Origin: Pleurodeles waltl
Lineage: Eukaryota; Chordata; Amphibia; Caudata; Salamandridae
Length of the DNA: 64,000 bases
NCBI RefSeq assembly: GCF_031143425.1
Contig: NC_090440.1
Location: 336,415,844 to 336,479,843 of the forward strand
Reading direction: 5' to 3'
Shown in pieces: positions 1 through 11,780 of the stretch. A program made the translations under genes and the position numbers. The notes beneath the pieces were generated by a model. That model worked only from the letters and a program-made list of their open reading frames with translations. It searched no databases and was not told where the DNA came from. Within the stretch, counting starts at the first letter, position 1; each line of letters starts with the position of its first letter.

Positions 1-219
1 TAAGGGGGTCGGAATCCCCATGGCGGCGCTGCCTGCAGCGCCGCCATGGAGGATTCCCTAGGGCGGCGGGAAACCGGCCGGACACCGCCGGTTTCCCGTT
101 TCTGACCGCGGCTGTACCGCCGCGGTCAGAATGCCCAAGGATGCACCGCCAGCCTGTTGGCGGTGCATCCACGGTCCCCGGCCCTGGCGGTAGTCTACCG
201 CCAGGGTCAGAATGACCCC
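1..219. mobile_element. Right part of a Harbinger-type MITE made of consecutive palindromes
   Basis: The window opens inside a short non-autonomous element. It ends near 219 with GGTCAGAATGACCCCC, the same terminus as the 9.5 kb Harbinger at 44590-54070. Five near-contiguous perfect inverted repeats fill it: arms 18-32/35-49, 67-78/87-98, 101-112/119-130, 139-151/158-170 and 182-192/196-206. No coding capacity is seen. The family is inferred from the shared terminus; the left end lies outside the window. Confidence 0.7.
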
Positions 220-838
220 CTAAGTAACTTAGCACCCAACCTTTACCAGGTAAAGGTTAGACATATAGGTGACTTTTAAGTTACTTAAGTGCAGTGTAAA
301 ATGGCTGTGAAATAACGTGGACGTTATTTCACTCAGGCTGCAGTGGCAGGCCTGTGTAAGAATTGTCAGAGCTCCCTATGGGTGGCAAAAGAAATGCTGC
401 AGCCCATAGGGATCTCCTGGAACCCCAATACCCTGGGTACCTCAGTACCATATACTAGGGAATTATAAGGGTGTTCCAGTATGCCAATGTAAATTGGTAA
501 AATTGGTCACTAGCCTGTTAGTGACAATTTGAAAGAAATGAGAGAGCATAACCACAGAGGTTCGGGTTAGCAGAGCCTCAGTGAGACAGTTAGGCACCAC
601 ACAGGGAACACATACATATAGGCCACAAACTTATGAGCACTGGGTTCCTGACTAGCAGGGTCCCAGTGACACATAACAAACATACTGAAAGCATAGGGTT
701 TTCACTGTGAGCACTGGGCCCTGGCTAGCAGGATCGCAGTGAGACAGTGAAAACACCCTGACATACACTCACAAACAGGCCAAAAGTGGGGGTAACAAGG
801 CTAGAAAGGGGCTACTTTCTCACACAGGGCAAAAAACT
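220..838 (-). repeat. Dispersed LTR-type repeat, family 2 (copy 1)
   Basis: This stretch is the reverse complement of 43590-44140. Shared blocks include the segment around GAAATAACGTGGACGTTATT (a short palindrome), the 'cccatagggagctc' block and the 'ctagggaattataagggtgttcca' block. The resemblance to solo-LTR sequence is by general appearance and weak similarity to 11040-11330; ends and target duplication were not defined. No ORF of note. Confidence 0.55.
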
Positions 839-2090
839 TTTTTTTTTTAATTGTTGCTGTGAATTTGCTGTGGATCTGCAAATCCGCAGAAAAAAATGAA
901 TAAAAGAAAAAGTGCAGACTCTATGTTTGTTTTACTAAAGCCTCCGGATGGGCCAGGTCTGGGGGAATGTTAAAAATAAAGGAGGCGATGCACAGGGCCC
1001 TCCACCTAGGACCTTTTTATGCCCTGGGTAACGTCACCTCCCTGGGGATTAATTAATAATGTACGGGAGCTGTATGGCCGCCCACAGCCCGGATCTGAAT
1101 TAAAATAATGAAAGGGGTCCATCATGGACCCCCAACCCCGGGACCACCACCTCCCCAGGGTTACTTGACGTTGAAGAGGGGCTGCGTGGTCTCCCATCGA
1201 GGAGCCGTAGATGGTCCTGGTGACCACCAAACCCCAGGGCCAGCTAATGCTGTGTCGTGGGATGTCCACCCCCTGGACATAGCTGTTTGCTGTGACTTGG
1301 TGGGAACTTTGACAGTTCCCGCCAAGTCATAGCAAACACTCCACTCAAAGCAAGTGAGAGCTGTTAAACAGCTCTCAATGCTCTGTGTGGAGGTTTCCAC
1401 TGTTTCCCTGCCCATGGGTAGGAAAACAGAGGAAACAATTGCTTTTGCAGTCAGGGAACTGTATATTTAGCAGCTTCCTGTGTGAAAAAGCAATACCAGT
1501 TCCTGCAGGATTTGGGGTGCCGGCTGGGACCACAAGGACCTTGAGGCTCACGCTGCAGTCCCCAATGCAGACTGGGTGCTGAAATCACCCAGGGGAGGAG
1601 AGCTGCGTGTCTCCACCCCAAATAAAAGTAACTGGTACGGCCAGGCCTGGGGGATGGTGTCCCCAGAGCAGAAATCAGCTGGAGGAGGGGGCCCCCTAAC
1701 CTGAACAAATAAATAAATAAATAGGAATACAAGGCTGTTATGGCCATGATACTCATTTCACAGAAATTGAACCTCAACAGGAAGCACTTACAGATATAAA
1801 TGGAGCAGGTGCCCAAGTTAAAGCTCCACTTCTGGAATTAAAAAATGATCTGAAATCCTTTGTGGAGGTGAATTTCATCTATTGAAGTGCCATCAAACAC
1901 TCTCACACCCAGACAGAAACTCTCAGAGTCAGTCTCACACTCAACACACCCTCTCACACCCATTCTCACACCCAGAGAGACAGGCCCTGTGGCTTACTCC
2001 TGTGGCCTGTACACATTTTCTAGAAAATTAAAGTTAAATAAATATCTTGCACAGAAGAAACAATGAGGGGTGATGCCAATATAAGAGGAA
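839..2090. other. Unclassified sequence, no gene seen
   Basis: It begins with a T-run and contains G/C-rich segments with repeated 'gggg(a/t)' and 'cctttaaaa'-like motifs, loosely resembling the diverged array at 15660-16320. There are short overlapping ORFs on both strands but no recognisable domain. An (AAAT)n stretch lies near 1708-1724. Confidence 0.4.
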
Positions 2091-2097
2091 ATCAGTA

Positions 2098-4330
2098 TTG
2101 TCAACCAACGATCTAGTCCATTTGAGATCCCTTATATCTATGGAAATAGAGACAAGCGACATAACAACTCAAGACAATTTGGATCACATGTCAGATATTC
2201 AGCTTTGTGAGTATGTGGAACTCCCTACAGACATATCTGGAGAGAGTAGATGCAAACCCAACTCCAGGTTTTGCTCCAAGCTCCCAGCTCCCTGCAGAGA
2301 ATAACATTTACATCTTTCAAGAACTAATGAGTGAAGGTTTATATAGGATGTATCAGAAACAAGAAAAAAGCAATGTGTGGAGATACATCAACATGGCAAA
2401 AAGTGATTGGGTGGCACTACACGGCCTCCAAAATGATAGGGATATCATCATCAAAACACAAGATAAAGGGGACAATATTGTGATTTTGAGTAAGGGAAAA
2501 TATATAGCCGAAACCTACAAGCAATTAGGAAATAACGAGTACTACAGAAAACTCCTTAAGGACCTCACTGAAAAATACATGGAGATATTCAACTAAAAAT
2601 TAGCAGGGTGGCATGAAGAAGGACTACCGGATGACAACAAATATATGTTCTTAAAAATAGACCACCAAATTATACCCAAAATCTACTTTCTATGAAAGTT
2701 CATATACATCAGGTCAATCTGTCTTCTGGCCTATCGTTAGTTTAATTGGTGCCCTGCTAGAGAATATTTCAAGGTTCATTGATATCTTTCTCTTCACTGA
2801 AATGATGACATTGCCTTCCTATTTAAGAAACTCTCAAGATTCCCTTAGCAGAATAGATGGAATACCATGGAAATTGAGTTACCTGATAGCCACAGTAGAT
2901 GTAGTCTCTCTCTGTACCTCTATTCAGCACTCAGATGGTTTGAAAGCCTGTGAATATTTCTTGAGATCTTGATCAGTCTCACTACTAAAACACTCAAAAA
3001 TGATCCTACAGATGATGGACTTTCATCTCCACTATATTTTTTTCTGTTTAATGGACAGTGCTTCCTTCAAAAACATAGAACTGCCATGGGTACATCATTC
3101 ATACCGACCAATGTACATCTCATCATGGGCTGATGGGAGGCAGAGACTGTGTGGAGTGATCACTACCTGAGCATGACAGCTAATGTTGTGTCTTGTGGGT
3201 TCGCTACATTGATGACTTATTCATCCCATGGCACGATGAAAAAGAGAACTTTGAGGAATGTATTCAATCTTTGAACAATAATCCTCAAAATTCATATTCA
3301 CTTTGCGATCAGTAACATTGAAATCAATTACTTAGACATCAGGATATATGTCAGAGATGTCAAAATCTGTAGGAAGATCCACAGAAAAACCACAGCAGCA
3401 ATAGCATCCTTCATACTAACAGAGGGCATCCACGGGCCCTAAAATGGAGGGTCCCATGTGGGTGAGTTCCTCTGGGCATGGAGAAACTGCTCAGAAACAG
3501 AGGAATTCGTGAGGCAAGCATGTGACATGTATTAGAAATTTGAGGGGAGAGGATTTCCCAAAGAAGGATGCCCTCAACAGAGCAAAGAGAAAGACAAAAG
3601 ACTACCTGTTTACAGAGAAACCAAAAGCTACACCCAATAAGACTGGAAGGGTGGTGACAAGATATATAACGGATTTTGGTATGACCAGTAGAGAAGTTAA
3701 AGATCTGGTGGGACAGAACTGGCGGGTTCTCAAAATGGATGATACTTTAATAGATATGTTAGCGGAATATCCCAGTATAACCTATAAAAAAAAACTCACT
3801 GGGGTATGGACTAACTAATAGCTACATGACACCAGAAACGACTGGGAGGTCTTGGGCTTGCACTTGGCTGACAGACAACAAGAAGGGCTCCTGAAAACGT
3901 CAAACTTGTAAAGCCTGTTCACATGCCCTAAGTACAATTAAGTTTGCAAATACAGAATGGAATGCTGAGGAACATTAAAGAATGGATCACCTGTGAGACA
4001 ACATTTGTGGTGTATGTTTTAGAATGCTCCTGTAGAAAGTAATATGTAGGCAGCACAGTAAACAAATTAAAACTCCATATTCCTCAACACTTATGAGCAA
4101 TAAAGAACTGAGACTTCTACATCATGTCTAAGCATCTCTGGGAGATACATGATGGGAATGCTTCTAATATGATTTTTTATGGGATCCAAAACCTGATGAA
4201 GAATGTGGTGGTGATAAAGAATTTGACTTATGGAGATTGAATTTACGGAGACAGAGATTGGAATTACGGACACGAACATCCATTGGTGCTAAACTCTGAT
4301 GGAGAGTTACATGTGCATTTATGAGACTCT
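2098..4330 (+). pseudogene. Penelope-like retroelement relic (RT plus GIY-YIG)
   Basis: Translation in shifting + frames gives the order of a Penelope-like element polyprotein. A KTQDKGDNIVIL block near 2455-2500 precedes RT. Further RT segments (PSYLRN, TVDVVSLCTSI) lie at about 2820-2935, and the RT catalytic box RYIDDLFI is at 3202-3225 with both aspartates kept. A linker open from 3522 to 3818 follows. A GIY-YIG-type endonuclease segment lies at about 3998-4300, with VYVLEC then YVGSTV, interrupted by a stop just before the second motif. Many stops and frameshifts make it non-functional. GIY-YIG fused to RT is characteristic of canonical Penelope elements. Confidence 0.75.
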
Positions 4331-4768
4331 TTAGAGAAAATGCCTGCAGAACATTGTGAATGAATATCTGCTGGCTGTCTCTCCTTCTCTGAAAATAGTA
4401 TTACTTGGTTGTCTTGTTGCACAATAGGATAAGACGTAACACTTTCACTTTCTTACATGAACTTTAGTACATGCCCTTTTATACATGATGCATATAACAC
4501 TTTAAGGAGGTCAGACTTAGACATTTTTCTGTTCCTTGACCATTGAACTTTGGTCTTATATGCTGGCCGGTGTCCCCTAAGCGAGAAGGTTCTGAATAAT
4601 AATTGACATTTTCCTTGCCGCTGTTCTCTTGATAGCAAAATCATGTGCACTTTAGATCTGCCTGGTCCTATATAAACCACGAAGTACTTCAGGTATGATG
4701 ATGATTACTCAAATCTGATTGAAGAAAGCCTGTACTTAACAATAAAACCTTAGGTTACCAGGTAGACA
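4331..4768. other. No feature recognised (possible PLE 3' flank)
   Basis: AT-rich sequence following the Penelope relic. Nothing coding is recognised on either strand. Confidence 0.3.
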
Positions 4769-5075
4769 TCCCATTTGGGCTATGTACTCTCATGCGCTGA
4801 TTTGCACTATTTTGCTCTGCTTTGCACATATTTTATGCAGTGTTGTACTTCACACGCAGCACTTTACATAAATATCTCAATACCTCATTTGGGGCATGAA
4901 CTGTTATGCAATGATTTGCACTATCATGCTCTGATTTGCACACATGTGATGTAGTTTACACCTTACAGATAGCACTTTAAATCAGCACCCCGGTATTCCA
5001 TTTGTAGTATGCACATTCATCTGATGATATGCACTAATCTGCTCTGCTTTGCACCTATTTGTGCTGCTTTGGCCC
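4769..5075 (+). repeat. Diverged tandem repeat, about 110-118 bp unit, 2.7 copies
   Basis: Three successive units each start near CATTTGGG(C) and carry '(g)atttgcactat...gctctg(c/a)tttgcac' (starts about 4770, 4889 and 4999). They lie just downstream of the Penelope relic, so they may be its terminal region, but that is inference. Confidence 0.55.
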
Positions 5076-5430
5076 AATAAGCATTTGGGAGTGATTCTTG
5101 TTCTTTACATATATTACTGTTGGCACTATGCAATACCAGGGTATTCTAAGAACAGGGTACCTTAGAATCAAGAGACATAACCTTGGTCTTAGCAGGGCAG
5201 GAGCTTAAAAATCAGTGCAGTGTTTACTGTACATTGGATAGGTTTAACATGGAGCACTAATATATAGAACACAGCTGATGCATGACTGTCAGCTGGAGGC
5301 GAAACAAGGAAATGTGCTACATATATATATATATTCAGCAATGAGAATGTGAAGTTAGCAGCCCAGTTGTTTTTAAGTTGAATGGTAATGGATAATGAGG
5401 TGCCTTTAAATGGACGCACATGTACTTTGT

Positions 5431-5466
5431 GATCCTGTTGAAGGCTGCAGCCGAAACACATTGCTC
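5431..5466 (+). ncRNA. Decayed hammerhead-ribozyme-like motif
   Basis: The sequence has CTGTTGA (5435-5441, consensus CUGANGA with A6 changed), a perfect stem II palindrome GGCTGCAGCC (5443-5452), then GAAA (5453-5456) and a UU at the expected cleavage position. Minimal hammerheads of this kind are established in Penelope-like elements. The altered core base suggests it is inactive, and stem I is poor. Confidence 0.35.
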
Positions 5467-5535
5467 TGTTGTTTTTCCTGCACTTTTTAAAATATTGCAA
5501 TAAAGGATTGTTAAACTGGAGCTGTGCCGCTGGTT

Positions 5536-6092
5536 TAGCGCGTTTCGCTCCTACCAAGCAACTTCATCTGGCCATGTTATACAGTGTTCTTTCATATTAA
5601 ATGAGATACAATTTCACGATTCTTACATGTAATACCTCTGTTTTCACAGGAACATGCTCGACGCACGAGTCGCCAGTCCGGCAGAATCCCAGCTTGCCAG
5701 TCAATTGACTTAAATTCTTCACCATGGATGTTTCAATTTGATTACAACTCGATATATGACAGGTATGATCATAATCCTTCATCTAATTTAAGATGATACA
5801 TATGGTGTGGGTATAATACTGTGTAATGCTACAATAATCTGCGATCATTGAGGATCTCTTATAATTTCTCTTCAAGTCTCAAACATGTCAGTGTATTTCT
5901 TATGCATTCAGCCATTCCTCCACATGCTGTAATCTGTTCATCCCCTTTACAGTGCCACAGCTTTGTGCTATTGTAAATATCAATGTAACAGTCCATAGAT
6001 TGATGCATGTATCTTTCCAGGAAGCAACTGGCTTTTAATAGATATGGGACTGTGGGGCAATCCCACCCCATATACATGAATGTTGCTTTTGA
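5536..6092 (-). repeat. LINE-derived dispersed repeat, copy 1 (left part)
   Basis: This is near-identical in order to 21914-22470. On - it reads, in a broken frame, as the region downstream of an L1-like RT segment (the RT part is at 22424-22723 and 9003-9260). It begins next to GCGTTTCG and CTTCATCTGG, a decayed hammerhead-like box on -. It is interrupted at 6093 by the solo LTR. The last 46 bp (6047-6092) recur at 8982-9027 with 5 mismatches. Confidence 0.6.
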
Positions 6093-8981
6093 TGTTAGAA
6101 ATGGGGTCTTTGGTTGACAGTCAGGTTACCCCCTGTTCAAGCAAGGACCCTCACTATAGTCAAGGTAAAAGAGAATCACCCTCAGCTAACCCCTGCGTAC
6201 CCCCTTGGTAGCTTGGCAAAGCAGTAGGCTTAACTTCAGAGTGCTGGGTGTAAAGTATTTGTACCAACGCACACAGTAACTTAATGAAACCACTACAAAA
6301 TGACACAACACAGGTTTAGAAAACAAGGAAATATTTATCTAAACAAAACAAGACCAAAACAACAAAAATCCACAATACACAAGTCAAGTTATCAATTAAA
6401 AATCAAAAAGAGTCTTTAAGTAGTTTCAAACACACACTAACACTGTTAGCGTGAAAATGTACCTTGGATGCGTCAAAAATAACCCCACACAGGTGAGTGT
6501 GCATCGAAAAGGGCTTGTGATGCAATGATTCCATTCATGAGCGGGACCTTGTGTCATTTCTCCTTTTGCTGGGTCAGGGCGCGTTGTTTCTTCTACCGCA
6601 GAGCGGAGTCACATCGAACTTTTCCCCGCACAGGGCTCTGTGCGTGGATTTCCTTTTCTTTAGGCTGCCAGCTTCTCTTTTCAGGGTCCCAGGAACTGGA
6701 TGGGCAGCACAGGGCAGAGTAGGAGTCTCTCCAGACTCTCCAGGTGCTAGCAGAGAGAAGTATTTGCTGTCCCTAAGACATCAAACAACAGGAGCCAAGC
6801 TCTAAATCAAGCCCTTGGAGAGTTCTTCTCAAGATGGAAGGCACACAAAGTCCAGTCTTTGCCCTCTTACTCTGGCAGAAGCAGCAACTGCAGGATAGCT
6901 CCACAAAGCACAGTCACAGGCAGGGCAGCTCTTCTTCCTCAGCTCATCAGCTCTTCTCAAGGCAGAGGTTCCTCTTGTTTTCAGAAGCGTTCCCAAAGTC
7001 TGTGGTTTTGGGTGCCCTTCTTATATCCAATTTCTTCTTTGGAAGTAGGCCTACTTCAAAGCAAAGTCTCTTGTGAATGTGAAATCCTGCCTTGCCCAGG
7101 CCAGGCTCCAGACACTCACCAGGGGGTTGGAGACTGCATTGTGTGAGGGCAGGCACAGCCCTTTCAGGTGTGAGTGACCACTCCTCCCCTCCCTACTAGC
7201 ACAGATGGCTCATCAGGATATGCATGCTACACCCCAGCTCCCTTTGTGTCACTGTCTAGTTTTAGGTGCAACCAGCCCAACTGTCAAACTGACCCAGACA
7301 GGGAATCCACAAACAGGCAGACACAGAAATGGTATAAGCAAGAAAATGATCACTTTCTAAAAGTGGCATTTTCAAACAATCAAACTTAAAATCAATTTTA
7401 CTAAAAGATGTATTTTTAAATTGTGAGCACAGAGACACAAAACTACACATGTCCATCCGCTCCCAAATGGAATCTACACTTTAATCATATTTAAAGGTAG
7501 CCCCCATGTTAACCTATGAGAGGGACAGGCTTTGTAACAGTGAAAAACACATTTAGCAATATTTCACTGTCAGGACATGTAAAATACATTACTATGGTGG
7601 TCATTACAACCTCGGCAGTCTTTTTACAAGATCGCCGAGGGACCGCCGTGCGGAAGACCACCAGTGGTGGCGGTTTGCCGCTCGGCGTATTATGACGGTT
7701 GGCTGCTCTCCGTCCTTTTTCGGACGGAGAGCCACCAACAGCCATACTGGCGGGCGGCGGGGAAGTGGAGGTTGCTCCACCACCACGTCAACAGAACACC
7801 GCCCACCGAATCACGTCCTGTGATTCGGCGTGGCGGTGTTCTGTTGGCGGTGTGGTGTCGGCGGAGCAGCCCCCATGGCTCCCGTCCCCTCCCGGAGGAT
7901 CGACGGACCGGGTAAGTCGATCATCCGTTAGGGGCGGGGGGGTGTTGTGTGCGTGCATGTGGGTGTGCATCTGTGTATGTAAAGGGGGTGTGTGAGTGCA
8001 TGTATGCTTGCGGGGTTGTTGTGTGTTTGGGGATGAGTGCGTGTATGTCTGTGGGTATGTCTGTATGGATCTGTGCGTGTATGCTTGAATGTGGGTGTGC
8101 GTGTCTGACAGTGTGTGTGGATGTTGGCATGTATGTCGGTGTGTGTGCGTGTGTGTGTTGGGGTGCCTGCGTGCGTGTTGTGTGTGTGAGTTATGTGATG
8201 TTGGGGGTCGGGTGGGGAGGGGGACCCTGCCCCCTTTGGGGGGGGCGGTGGTGGTGGGGGGTGTAGGGGAGGGAGTTGGGGTGGGGGGGGGGTGGGGAAG
8301 ACCCCTATCAGTACCAGGGAAGGAATTCCCTGGCACTGATAGTGCTTACCACCATGGATTTCATGGCGGTTTCAAACCCCATGAAATCCATGGCGGTCAG
8401 CTGGGTCAAAATACCGCCGGTGGTCTCCAGCCCAGTGGTCGTCTCCGCCCTGGCAGGCAGAACGGAGAACCGGCGGATGACCATGGTGGTAACCGCCATG
8501 GTCATAATACCAAAAAAAAGACCACCAGCCTGTTGGCGATCTTACGGCCGCTTTCTCTGCCTTCCGCCAGGGTCATAATGACCCCCTATATGTCCTATCT
8601 TAACCATACACTGCACCCTGCCCTTGGGGCTACCTAGGGCCTACCTTAGGGGTGTCTGACATGTAAGAAAAGGGAAGGTTTAGGCCTGGCAAGTGGGTAC
8701 ACTTGCCAAGTCGAATTTACAGTTAACACTGCACACACACACACACTGCAATGGCAGGTCTGAGTCATGATTACAGAGCTACTTATGTGGGTGGCACAAC
8801 CAGTGCTGCAGTCCCACTAGTAGCATTTGATGTACAGGCCCTGGCACCTCCAGTGCACTTTACTAGGGACTTACTAGTAAATCAAATATGCCAATCATGG
8901 ATGAGTCCAGCACACATGAACAACCTGGGGAACTGAGGCAAAAAGTTAAGGGAGACCACGCCAAGGATGAAAAGTCTAACA
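6093..8981 (+). mobile_element. Solo LTR, family 1 (about 1.9 kb plus nested MITE)
   Basis: It starts TGTTAGAAATGGGG and ends AAGTCTAACA, giving a 7-bp terminal inverted repeat TGTTAGA/TCTAACA and the TG...CA ends typical of LTRs. Shorter or diverged relatives lie at 28855-29192 (with a 5-bp target duplication) and 9825-11364. No internal coding region is present, so solo LTR is the simplest reading. The usual short target duplication is absent; instead a 46-bp direct repeat of LINE sequence flanks it. A MITE occupies 7596-8586. Confidence 0.6.
7596..8586. mobile_element. Harbinger-type non-autonomous element, 991 bp
   Basis: The terminal inverted repeats are GGTGGTCATTACAACC and the complement of GGTCATAATGACCCCC, flanked by TAT (7593-7595 and 8587-8589). 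These ends resemble those of the 9.5 kb element, which also has TAT flanks. Internal palindromes include 7791-7842 and 8308-8342, plus others around 'ccatgg'. A GT-rich tract spans about 7935-8260 and a G-run lies at 8285-8293. A short ATG segment at 7873 runs to a donor-like GGTAAGTC near 7912, possibly a leftover first exon. Confidence 0.75.
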
Positions 8982-9255
8982 GGATTGTGGGGTAATCCCA
9001 CCTCATATACATGAATGTAGCTTTTGGTGTGTTATATATTGGACGGTTACATTTATACTCCCTATTGCTCTTTTACATGCTACTAAATGTTGTAAATTAC
9101 ACAATTTTAATGAAACGTTAACTAACCCCTGACTATCCCAATTGATTACTAGACCAGATATCACCCAATATTTTTGAACCTCTTCCAGAAGTATGTCTAA
9201 TGATCTGTGAGTTTCCCTGAAGAATACCAACCTTTTGTGGCATGCAGGGCACGAG
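8982..9255 (-). pseudogene. LINE (L1-like) RT fragment, copy 1 continued
   Basis: On - this reads an L1-like RT piece: LDILLEEVQKYW, then SGLVINWDSQ (compare the 'SGLxINWxKS' block of L1 RTs), then TVQY. The same peptide occurs at 22424-22723. The start at 8982 is a 46-bp repeat of 6047-6092, so this is the other half of the copy split by the solo LTR. No intact ORF2 is present. Confidence 0.55.
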
Positions 9256-9630
9256 GGGCCAGATTCACAAAGGTAAACTTTGACTTTTGGTCTAAGTTTA
9301 GACCAAAAGTCTAAGTTTATGACTTTTAGGTATTCAGGAAGGTAAGATACAAGTAGTATTTTTATGTCCACACTCAGGGCGGAGATCCACCCTGAGTGCG
9401 GAGATATCACTCCGGGTGAAGAGAGTACACTCCCAGTGCGAAGATTACACTCCAGAGTGGAATCTCCACACTCGGGGAGCAGATTCTGCCTTCAGTGTGG
9501 AGATTTTGCCTCGAGTGCGGACATAAAGATACTACTCATAAATTACCTTTCTGAATAATGAAAAGTTGTAAATGTAAACTTTAGGTCTAAACTTATACCA
9601 AAAGTCTAAGTATAGCTTTGTGAATCAGGC
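9256..9630. mobile_element. Short MITE with long terminal inverted repeats
   Basis: The left end GGGCCAGATTCACAAAG matches the complement of the right end CTTTGTGAATCAGGC, and the subterminal 'ttggtctaagtttagacc' blocks also pair. The interior holds a ladder of CACTC...GTGCGGAGAT motifs. It is fused to the LINE fragment at the same junction as in the copy at 22711. Confidence 0.7.
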
Positions 9631-9824
9631 ACAATATGATTTGTCTGTCTCACGCTCAGAACCTCAGAAAATTATGACAGCTAAAGGTTGTACCATAAGT
9701 ATGAACACAAATGGGAGAGCGGGCAGTCTTATCTGTATTCCCGCTCTGGCCTCCACTTATCCAAGAGCATGTGAGTAGTTTGCACCCATGCTATGTGGTT
9801 AGTATAGAACAGCTATATCCCTCC
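9631..9824. other. No feature recognised
   Basis: A short unclassified spacer with no domain or repeat recognised. Confidence 0.3.
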
Positions 9825-11364
9825 TGTGAGAAATTGGGTTACTCGGTGATGGAGGTGAAGCCCTACTCAAGCAACAACCACAATTCTTCTCAGGGAGATG
9901 CAAAAGCAAACCCCAAATTAACCTACTCTGTGGTAGCTTGGCACTACACCAGTCAGATTAACTTAGAGAGAAAGTGTAAAGTGTTTATGAAGAACACGGA
10001 AAAAAACATGCCAATTTACAAAACAGACTCAAATATAATACTTGATTTGACACTAAAATATCAAAAATCATATCAGTAGAACCAGACATATGCAGTATTA
10101 AAGATTTAGGTAAAAATAATGCTTAAAAGCACAAAGTGCCAACTGTGGTTATCTGATCAAGGTGGACAGGGACTTGGGGCCAGATGTAGAAAGCAGTTTC
10201 CACTTTGCAAACAGAGAATTTTGCTGTTTGCGACGTGCAAAAAGCACTTCGCAATGTTTTGCGATTCGGTAACCTGGTTACCGAATCGCAAAATGAGTTT
10301 GCGAGTCGCAATTAGGAAGGGGTGTTCCCTTCCTAATTGCGAGTCGCAGTGCAATGCAGGGTTGGTTTGTGACCACGAACGCGGTAGCAAAACAATCGCA
10401 ATTTACACCCTTTTGAAATGGGACCCCTTCGCCGTTGTGAATGGTACTGTTAATATTTTTTCAGAGCAGGCAGTGGTCCTATGGACCACTGCCTGCTCTG
10501 AAAAAATGAAACAAAAACGTTTCATTTTTCGTTTTTGTAATGCATCTCGTTTTCCTTTAAGGAAAATGGGCTGCATTACAAAAAAAACTGCTTTATTAAA
10601 AAGCAGTCACAGACATGGTGGTCTGCTGTCCGCAGCAGGCCACCATCCCTGTGAGGGCCGCCATTCATAAGGGGGTTGTAAATTGCGACCCACCTCATGA
10701 TTATTCATGAGGTGGACCTTTGCGCCCCCCCTTGCGAATCGCAGATGGTGTCAGGGACACCATCCAACATTGAGAATTGCAACTCGCAAATTGCGAATCG
10801 CTCTGACTCGCAATTTGCGGGTCGCAATTTTCAATGTTGCTACATCTGGCCCAAAATCACAAGTAGAGGCTGCCTGCAGTGGAGTGCTCGCCAGATACAG
10901 TAACTAAGGTAGCATCACTAAGAAATGTCCCTTAAATTCTAGTTGCAGAACATTGCACTATGCAGCTGTGGTCACAAGAATTGATGTGAGGTCTGTGTCA
11001 AAGAAAAGGCTCAACTGTCTTAAACCCTGCACCTGCATACACAGTTTACAACTCCACACACAGGCTGCAGTGGCAGACCTGATATATGTTTGAAGGGCTA
11101 CTTAAATGGGTGGCACAATGAGTGCTGCCCGCTCAAAGGTCGCACTTAACTTACAGGCCCTGGGTACATATAGTATTATTTTACTAGGGATAAGTAATTT
11201 AAATGTGCCAATTGGGTGTAAGCCGTTTTAATCATGTTTAAAGGAGATAAGTACTGGTTATTAGTGGTAAAGCATGCAGAGTCCCAAGGCCAACAAAAAC
11301 AAATTCAACAAAAACAGGAGGTGTAAGGCAAAATGTTTAGGGGAAGACCACCCTAGAGCTAACA
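9825..11364 (+). mobile_element. Probable solo LTR, family 1 relative, split by a MITE
   Basis: It starts TGTGAGAAATTGGG and ends GAGCTAACA, resembling the ends at 6093-8981. It shares the 'ggtagcttggca...cagtcag...ttaact' block with 6200-6240 and 28970-29000, and the 'ggctgcagtggcag' block with other LTR-like repeats here. No matching target duplication was seen. It is interrupted at 10177-10852. Confidence 0.5.
10177..10852. mobile_element. Palindrome-chain MITE (Harbinger-type), 676 bp
   Basis: The termini GGGCCAGATGTAG and CTACATCTGGCCC are inverted. The interior is a run of perfect or near-perfect palindromes: arms 10260-10274/10276-10290, 10306-10321/10327-10342 and 10456-10479/10483-10506 (24-bp arms). 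Further ones lie at 10511-10538, about 10550-10566, about 10618-10647 and about 10690-10716, and an outer pair spans about 10768-10836. The terminal motif resembles the GGGCCACAT ends of the Harbinger at 24056-33104. Non-coding. Confidence 0.75.
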
Positions 11365-11705
11365 GATCTAAGATGTGTCCCCCACAGCTGAAAATGGGCA
11401 GAACTGGGTGTTCTCATCACTAAGGTGAAAGGACCTGGAGAGACCATCAGCATTGGTGTGCTCTGACCTAGGGCGGTGTTCCACCGTAAAGTGCATTATC
11501 TGTTTTGGTATGGTTTGACCCAGGGCAGTGTTCCACTGTTAAGTTCATTCCATGTAGGGAGATGGACTACCTCAACAGCTTGGGATTTTCACCCCTTATT
11601 TGCATGACTCGTTTGAGGGGCCAGTGTTCTGTCTGAACCCAGAAGTGTGTCCCAAACAGGTATAGTCTCAGCTTACTTAGCGTCCAATTCACAGCAAAGG
11701 CCTCC

Positions 11706-11707
<2 letters not shown>
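11365..11707. other. Unclassified sequence
   Basis: Two short imperfect repeats read 'gacc(t/c)agggc(g/a)gtgttccac(c/t)gt(a/t)aag' (about 11466-11493 and 11517-11543). Otherwise nothing is recognised. Confidence 0.35.
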
Positions 11708-11754
<47 letters not shown>

Positions 11755-11780
11755 AATGGAATATATATATATGTATATAT
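11708..11780. repeat. (AT)n microsatellite
   Basis: An AT dinucleotide run from about 11711, interrupted by 'ggaatgga' near 11752-11760 and then resumed. It adjoins the second Penelope relic. Open frames through it are compositional artefacts. Confidence 0.9.

Noticed and set aside
7921..8336. Cys/Val/Gly-rich or His/Thr-rich ORFs in the GT tract
   Set aside because: Low-complexity GT/CA sequence inside a MITE, with no domain.
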